Positions 6,075 to 9,943 of a stretch of 9,943 nucleotides of DNA are shown here, piece by piece (position 1 is the stretch's first letter; each line of letters opens with the position of its first letter). The notes under the pieces were generated by a model, which had not been told where the DNA came from, ran no database searches, and saw only the letters and a list, made by a program, of their open reading frames with translations. This DNA is from Paludibacteraceae bacterium. Its GTDB lineage: Bacteria > Bacteroidota > Bacteroidia > Bacteroidales > Paludibacteraceae. The translations under genes were made by a program, and so were the position numbers. The stretch spans positions 1 to 9,943 of the forward strand of contig CANFFA010000062.1 in the NCBI GenBank assembly GCA_947445425.1, given 5' to 3'.

Positions 6075-8456
6075 ATGAAAAAATCACCACTCAGAACTTG
6101 GCTTTTTTACACCATAATGCTCTCTTGTTTTGTGTTGTTTACCTATATTTTACTAGAGAATGGTAAGCTGTTTGAAAATAGCCATCTTCAAGCGACAAGT
6201 ATTTCCAGTACAGATGGAGCTTTATCGCAAGAAAGCTATGCTGTTTTCAAAGAGTCTGTTCTTCATCACTTGGCAGAACCTTCTGCCATGCTTTTGCTTC
6301 AAATTATTTCTATTTTACTAGTTTCTAGAGTTTTTGGTTTTTTATTTACTAAGATTGGTCAGCCAACAGTGATTGGTGAAATTCTTGCTGGTATTGTATT
6401 AGGTCCTTCCTTATTGGGCTATGTCTTTCCAGATACCTTTCATTTCCTTTTCGCCCCCAGCTCAATGGGAAATTTAAATATATTGAGTCAAATTGGTCTG
6501 GTGCTTTTTATGTTTACCATAGGATTGGAATTGAACATGGGCGAGTTGAAGGAGAAAATGGGGAAGATTTATGTCATTAGTCATGCCAGCATTATCATTC
6601 CTTATTTTTTGGGGATGTTGCTGGCTTATTTTGTTTATCAAGAATTTGCTGCAGGCCAAACAAGTTTTCTTGCTTTTTCCCTTTTTATTGGTATTTCGAT
6701 GAGCATCACCGCTTTTCCCGTACTTGCTCGTATTGTACAGGAAAAAGGACTTACCAATACACACTTGGGTACAATATCTCTTGCCAGCGCTGCGATAAAT
6801 GATGTGACTGCTTGGTGTATTTTGGCTGCAGTTATAGCTATCGCAAAAACTGGTAGTTTAGTGAGCTCTTTGTACACTATTTTGTACTCAATGCTTTACG
6901 TATTCGTGATGCTTTTTATGATCCAGCCTTTTCTTAAACGTTTGGGTAAAATTTATGACAATCGTGAAGTACTCAATAAAAGTGTCATTGCCTTTTTGCT
7001 TTTAATAATGATTTTGTCAGCCTTTACGACACAAATCATTGGTATTCATGCGCTTTTTGGAGCATTTCTTGCAGGTGTAGTTATGCCGCAATTGCCTCAT
7101 TTCAGGAAGCTTGTCATTGATAAAATTGAAGATGTAGCGGTAGTGCTTCTATTACCACTATTTTTTGTGTTTACAGGTTTACGTACTGAGATAGGGCTGC
7201 TCAATACTCCTTATCTTTGGACAATTTGTGGTCTGATTATTTTGGTGGCGATTATTGGTAAATTCTGCGGTGGTGCTTTCTCTGCGAGGATTTTGGGTGA
7301 ATCTTGGCACGATAGTTTGTCCATCGGTGCGCTCATGAATACTCGGGGTTTGATGGAACTCATCGTTTTGAATATTGGTTATGAAATGGGTATTCTACCG
7401 CCTCCAATTTTTGTAATGCTGGTTATTATGGCATTGGTTACTACCTTCATGACTACTCCTTTATTGACCTTGATCAACTATTTCTTCCCAGAGTCTAATG
7501 TCGAAGAAGAATACCAAACACAGCAGTCTGAAGGCATATTTAAATCATTGATTGCCATTGGTAATCCCGAAAATGGGAAAGCATTGTTCAATGTGGCAAA
7601 ATATGTATTGGATGGGACCAAGAATAGCTTAGCGGTTACCGTACTGCACCTTACACCTGGAACTGATACCAACCCCATTGCCAGTGAGCAATTTGCAATG
7701 GAAACTTTTAAGTCGGTAAAAGATGAGGCTTTGTTGTTGAATACTCCAATTGAAACGGTGTATAAAGCTACCGATAATGTAGAGTTGGATATTGTTAAGA
7801 AAACCAATTATAATAATTACGATTTCTTATTGGTAGGTGCGGGTGTATCACTTTCGGGCATACCATTTTTTAAGGAGAGTACTTTGTTTAAAAACATTGT
7901 TTGGCTTAATCAATTAATTAATAAAGTTTGGCAGAAACAGGCATTTTTCTATCCAGGTACTTTGATAAAGGACAAAACACGCTATTTTATTGAAAACAGT
8001 AATTGTAGTGTTGGTGTGTTTGTGAACAGAGGATTCAAATCAATAAGTTCTACAGTCGTTTTATTGCAAAGTGAAGAAGATGTGTTTTTATTAAGATATG
8101 CCCGTCGTCTGTTGAAAAATAATCCTGAAATAACCATTCAGATTATGGATTTGAATAAGTTAATTGCCACCAGCACTGTGATTCACAAAGCCATTTATGA
8201 ATTGCGTGTTCAATATCCTAATTCTATAAAAGTAACGAAGTCATCTCGATTTAGTTCAGGTTTACTTTCTAAATACAGCTTTATGCTCATCAGTTATCAA
8301 GCATGGAATATCCTTTCTCTTTCTGATAAAAATGAATTAGAATTTATTCCTTCTACTTTGATTATCAACAAGAAAGTGAGTAGGTTTCACATTGGTGCAC
8401 ATCACAAAATAGTTTCTAATGATACAGTAGATCCACTCATTGAGTTGGAAGATTAA
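6075..8456 (+). CDS. CPA2 family monovalent cation/proton antiporter with CHX-like C-terminal region
   Basis: A 793-residue inner-membrane transporter exchanging a monovalent cation (K+ or Na+) for protons. The start is placed at ATG 6075 rather than the upstream in-frame TTG at 6048, because the ATG directly precedes a signal-anchor-like helix (about 8-28). A polar, presumably periplasmic stretch (about 30-60) follows. The Na+/H+ exchanger domain covers about 70-470, with GQPTVIGEILAGIVLGP, LFMFTIGLELN, ITAFPVLARI, the ion-binding NDV pair (Asn242-Asp243), GIHALFGAFLAG and MNTRGLMELIVLNIG. The remaining 310 or so residues are soluble and appear to hold two weak repeats of a universal-stress-like alpha/beta fold (about 488-640 and 655-785). 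No TrkA-N glycine-rich nucleotide motif is seen, unlike KefB/KefC. The architecture resembles plant CHX exchangers and their bacterial relatives. Monocistronic, ending in a convergent region with thiL. Confidence 0.9.
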   Translation: MKKSPLRTWLFYTIMLSCFVLFTYILLENGKLFENSHLQATSISSTDGALSQESYAVFKESVLHHLAEPSAMLLLQIISILLVSRVFGFLFTKIGQPTVIGEILAGIVLGPSLLGYVFPDTFHFLFAPSSMGNLNILSQIGLVLFMFTIGLELNMGELKEKMGKIYVISHASIIIPYFLGMLLAYFVYQEFAAGQTSFLAFSLFIGISMSITAFPVLARIVQEKGLTNTHLGTISLASAAINDVTAWCILAAVIAIAKTGSLVSSLYTILYSMLYVFVMLFMIQPFLKRLGKIYDNREVLNKSVIAFLLLIMILSAFTTQIIGIHALFGAFLAGVVMPQLPHFRKLVIDKIEDVAVVLLLPLFFVFTGLRTEIGLLNTPYLWTICGLIILVAIIGKFCGGAFSARILGESWHDSLSIGALMNTRGLMELIVLNIGYEMGILPPPIFVMLVIMALVTTFMTTPLLTLINYFFPESNVEEEYQTQQSEGIFKSLIAIGNPENGKALFNVAKYVLDGTKNSLAVTVLHLTPGTDTNPIASEQFAMETFKSVKDEALLLNTPIETVYKATDNVELDIVKKTNYNNYDFLLVGAGVSLSGIPFFKESTLFKNIVWLNQLINKVWQKQAFFYPGTLIKDKTRYFIENSNCSVGVFVNRGFKSISSTVVLLQSEEDVFLLRYARRLLKNNPEITIQIMDLNKLIATSTVIHKAIYELRVQYPNSIKVTKSSRFSSGLLSKYSFMLISYQAWNILSLSDKNELEFIPSTLIINKKVSRFHIGAHHKIVSNDTVDPLIELED

Positions 8457-8514
8457 TCATAAATACTTGAGCTCAAATAATCAGCAAAATATAGGATTCG
8501 AAAATTGGGATAGT

Positions 8515-8621
8515 AGTTTTATGAACGCAAATTCCGCAAATTTACACAAATTAAGACAATCTAATTTGTGTGAATTTGCGGAATTTGCGTTGATAAATAG
8601 TCGAGTATTTGAGTTCTACTT
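8515..8621 (-). repeat. Long hairpin repeat element, copy 2 (inverted relative to copy 1)
   Basis: A 30-bp palindrome (8524-8553 with 8562-8591, one G-T type mismatch) around an 8-nt loop, followed by the 29-base flank (8593-8621) that matches, in reverse complement, 23 of 29 bases of the copy 1 flank, including an exact 12-base ATAAATAGTCGA. The loop also matches copy 1 at 6 of 8 bases only when reversed, confirming orientation. Compared with copy 1, at least two stem pairs have changed on both arms while keeping pairing. It lies in the convergent gap between the antiporter and thiL; the small reading frame crossing it is not a gene. Confidence 0.87.
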
Positions 8622-8637
8622 CCAAATAGTTTGCATA

Positions 8638-8677
8638 AAAAAAAGAGAGCCAATTTAATTTGTGACTCTCTTTTTTT
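8638..8677. terminator. Bidirectional terminator between antiporter and thiL
   Basis: Perfect 12-bp inverted repeat: seven A plus gagag (8638-8649) with ctctc plus seven T (8666-8677), loop of 16 nt. The A/T tracts on both sides fit termination of both convergent genes; it lies 11 bases from the thiL stop. Confidence 0.82.
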
Positions 8678-8688
8678 ATGTGTGTAAA

Positions 8689-9717
8689 TTAATCTTCCAA
8701 TGAATTCCAACCTTGTGCCCTGAGTTCTATCTCTTCACCTTCTCTGCCCACCAATTGTAAGCCCAATGCTGATTTAGTAATATGTCCAACGATTGCAACG
8801 CCTTCCATCGCTATCATTTTATCATAATCTTCTAAAGGTACGGTGAACAGTAATTCGTAATCTTCACCGCCATTTAATGCAGCCGTTACAATGTTCATGT
8901 TCAGCTCTTCAGCCATCACTACGGCTTGATAATTGATTGGAATTTTGTCCTCATAAATACGACAACCTACATCACTTTGGGTACAAATATGAAGTAATTC
9001 TGATGACAAGCCATCCGAAATATCGATCATTGAAGTCGGTTGAATCCCTTTTTCACGCAATCTTAAAATAATGTCCTGACGGGCTTCTGGTTTAAGTTGA
9101 CGTTTCAGGATGTAATCTTTTTCTTCAAAGTCGGGTTGAACCTCCTCGTTGCCCGCAAAAACGGCTTTTTCTCTCTCTAATAGTTGTAGTCCCATATAAG
9201 CTGAACCCAAATCTCCGGTCACGCAAACCAGGTCATTTTCTTTGGCACCATTGCGATAAACTATTTTATCTGCATCTGCTTCGCCGATACATGTGATGCT
9301 GATGGCCAAGCCTGTAAGCGATGCTGAAGTGTCACCACCAATTAAATCAACGCCATATTTTGTACAAGCCAATTGGATTCCAGCATATAAAAGTTCTAAA
9401 TCTTCTACCGAAAAACGTTTTGAAACACCTATGGAAACCGTAATTTGCTTTGGTTCTCCATTCATTGCATAAATGTCCGAGAAGTTTACAACTGCTGCTT
9501 TGTATCCCAAATGCATGATGGGCACATATACCAAATCAAAATGAATTCCTTCCAATAAGAGGTCGGTAGTCACCAGTACTTTTTTGTTCTCGTAGCTCAA
9601 TACTGCTGCATCATCTCCTACTCCTTTGAGGGTAGAACTGTTTTCTAGTTTAAATTTCTCTGTTAAATGTTTAATCAATCCGAATTCGCCATAGGCTGAA
9701 ATTTCTGTTCTTTGCAT
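8689..9717 (-). CDS. thiL: Thiamine-monophosphate kinase
   Basis: Cytoplasmic enzyme catalysing the last step of thiamine diphosphate synthesis: ATP-dependent phosphorylation of thiamine monophosphate. The 342-residue length is slightly longer than the E. coli enzyme. Family motifs occur in the expected order: GVGDDAAVL (32-40), TDLLLEGIHF (51-60), NFSDIYAMNGEP (78-89), GGDTS (127-131), VTGDLGSAYMGL (167-178), LKPEAR (208-213), the DISDGLSSE motif (232-240) and GGEDYELLF (283-291). Asp and Glu residues in these motifs bind Mg-ATP in characterised ThiL proteins. The ATG at 9717 is the natural start, giving the usual N-terminal stretch before the GDDAAV motif. No other thiamine gene is present nearby, and no TPP riboswitch was recognised upstream, so it appears to be a stand-alone housekeeping gene. 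Confidence 0.95.
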   Translation of the reverse strand: MQRTEISAYGEFGLIKHLTEKFKLENSSTLKGVGDDAAVLSYENKKVLVTTDLLLEGIHFDLVYVPIMHLGYKAAVVNFSDIYAMNGEPKQITVSIGVSKRFSVEDLELLYAGIQLACTKYGVDLIGGDTSASLTGLAISITCIGEADADKIVYRNGAKENDLVCVTGDLGSAYMGLQLLEREKAVFAGNEEVQPDFEEKDYILKRQLKPEARQDIILRLREKGIQPTSMIDISDGLSSELLHICTQSDVGCRIYEDKIPINYQAVVMAEELNMNIVTAALNGGEDYELLFTVPLEDYDKMIAMEGVAIVGHITKSALGLQLVGREGEEIELRAQGWNSLED

Positions 9718-9779
9718 TTTGTATGTTCTTTGGTAGACTGTATTTTTTTAATTATTGAAGTACCCTGCATGACAAAAAA

Positions 9780-9811
9780 CAAAGATCTTCACCAATAAGT
9801 AATTCGAACAA
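9780..9811 (-). promoter_or_regulatory. Putative thiL promoter
   Basis: Minus strand: TTG (9809-9811), a 21-base spacer and GATCTTTG (9780-9787), seven of eight matches to the Bacteroidota -7 box. The leader to the thiL ATG would be about 55-60 nt. Confidence 0.45.
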
Positions 9812-9860
9812 TATAATGTCGTATTATCGAGACTACTCCGATAAGTTGTTTTAATATTTT

Positions 9861-9943
9861 TGAACGCCAAGAACGCTAAGTTTAGAAGACGCAAAGTTCA
9901 GATATACAGTATGTGAATTTCTTTGCGTCTTAGCACTTTTGCA
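9861..9943. repeat. Palindromic repeat at window edge, possibly a distant relative of the other hairpins
   Basis: An 11-bp perfect inverted repeat (9886-9896 with 9921-9931, core gacgcaaag/ctttgcgtc), with additional cgctaag/cttagc sequences that could pair alternatively. It begins with TGAACGC, as does the palindrome of the copy 2 element, and is preceded by a similar T-rich stretch. The arms are otherwise different, built of cgcaaag rather than gcaaatt blocks. The element runs to the end of the window, so its full extent is unknown. Confidence 0.55.

Noticed and set aside
8440..8658. 72-codon plus-strand reading frame after the antiporter gene
   Set aside because: It overlaps the antiporter's end and runs through the palindromic repeat; its sequence is simply the translated repeat and has no protein-like character.
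9718..9860. TPP riboswitch upstream of thiL
   Set aside because: No CUGAGA-type thi-box motif was found in the minus-strand leader.

Overview
The window looks like chromosomal DNA of an AT-rich member of the Bacteroidota, most likely a Sphingobacteriaceae-type organism. The evidence is the -7 promoter boxes of the Bacteroidota form TAnnTTTG (perfect TATCTTTG at 2254 and 6013), the lack of clear Shine-Dalgarno sequences, a lipoprotein glycosidase-family gene, and protein families of the kind usual in this phylum. The genus assignment is inference.

Layout. 1-1253: 3' part of a copper-exporting P1B-1 ATPase that carries a CopZ-like metal-binding domain fused at its C-terminus, closed by a strong terminator hairpin. 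1348-2130: TauE/SafE-family membrane transporter. 2131-2353: intergenic region with a near-consensus Bacteroidota promoter. 2354-4645: GH3 beta-glucosidase-like lipoprotein whose catalytic aspartate and several substrate-contacting residues are replaced. 4646-4893: terminator plus a long hairpin repeat. 4894-5865 (minus): TerC-family membrane protein. 5866-6074: divergent promoter region. 6075-8456: CPA2 cation/proton antiporter with a long C-terminal cytoplasmic region. 8457-8688: second, inverted copy of the hairpin repeat and a terminator shared by convergent genes. 8689-9717 (minus): thiamine-monophosphate kinase ThiL. 9718-9943: thiL upstream region and a third, more distant palindromic repeat at the window edge.

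The genes read as independent transcription units rather than one operon. A loose theme is ion and metal handling (copper efflux, TauE/SafE anion transport, TerC, cation/proton antiport), but nothing in the sequence ties them together. The two observations most worth follow-up are the GH3 lipoprotein with a coordinated loss of its active site (Cys in place of the nucleophile Asp) in an otherwise intact, promoter-driven gene, and a roughly 108-bp hairpin element present twice in opposite orientation, each time between convergent genes, with compensatory base-pair changes.
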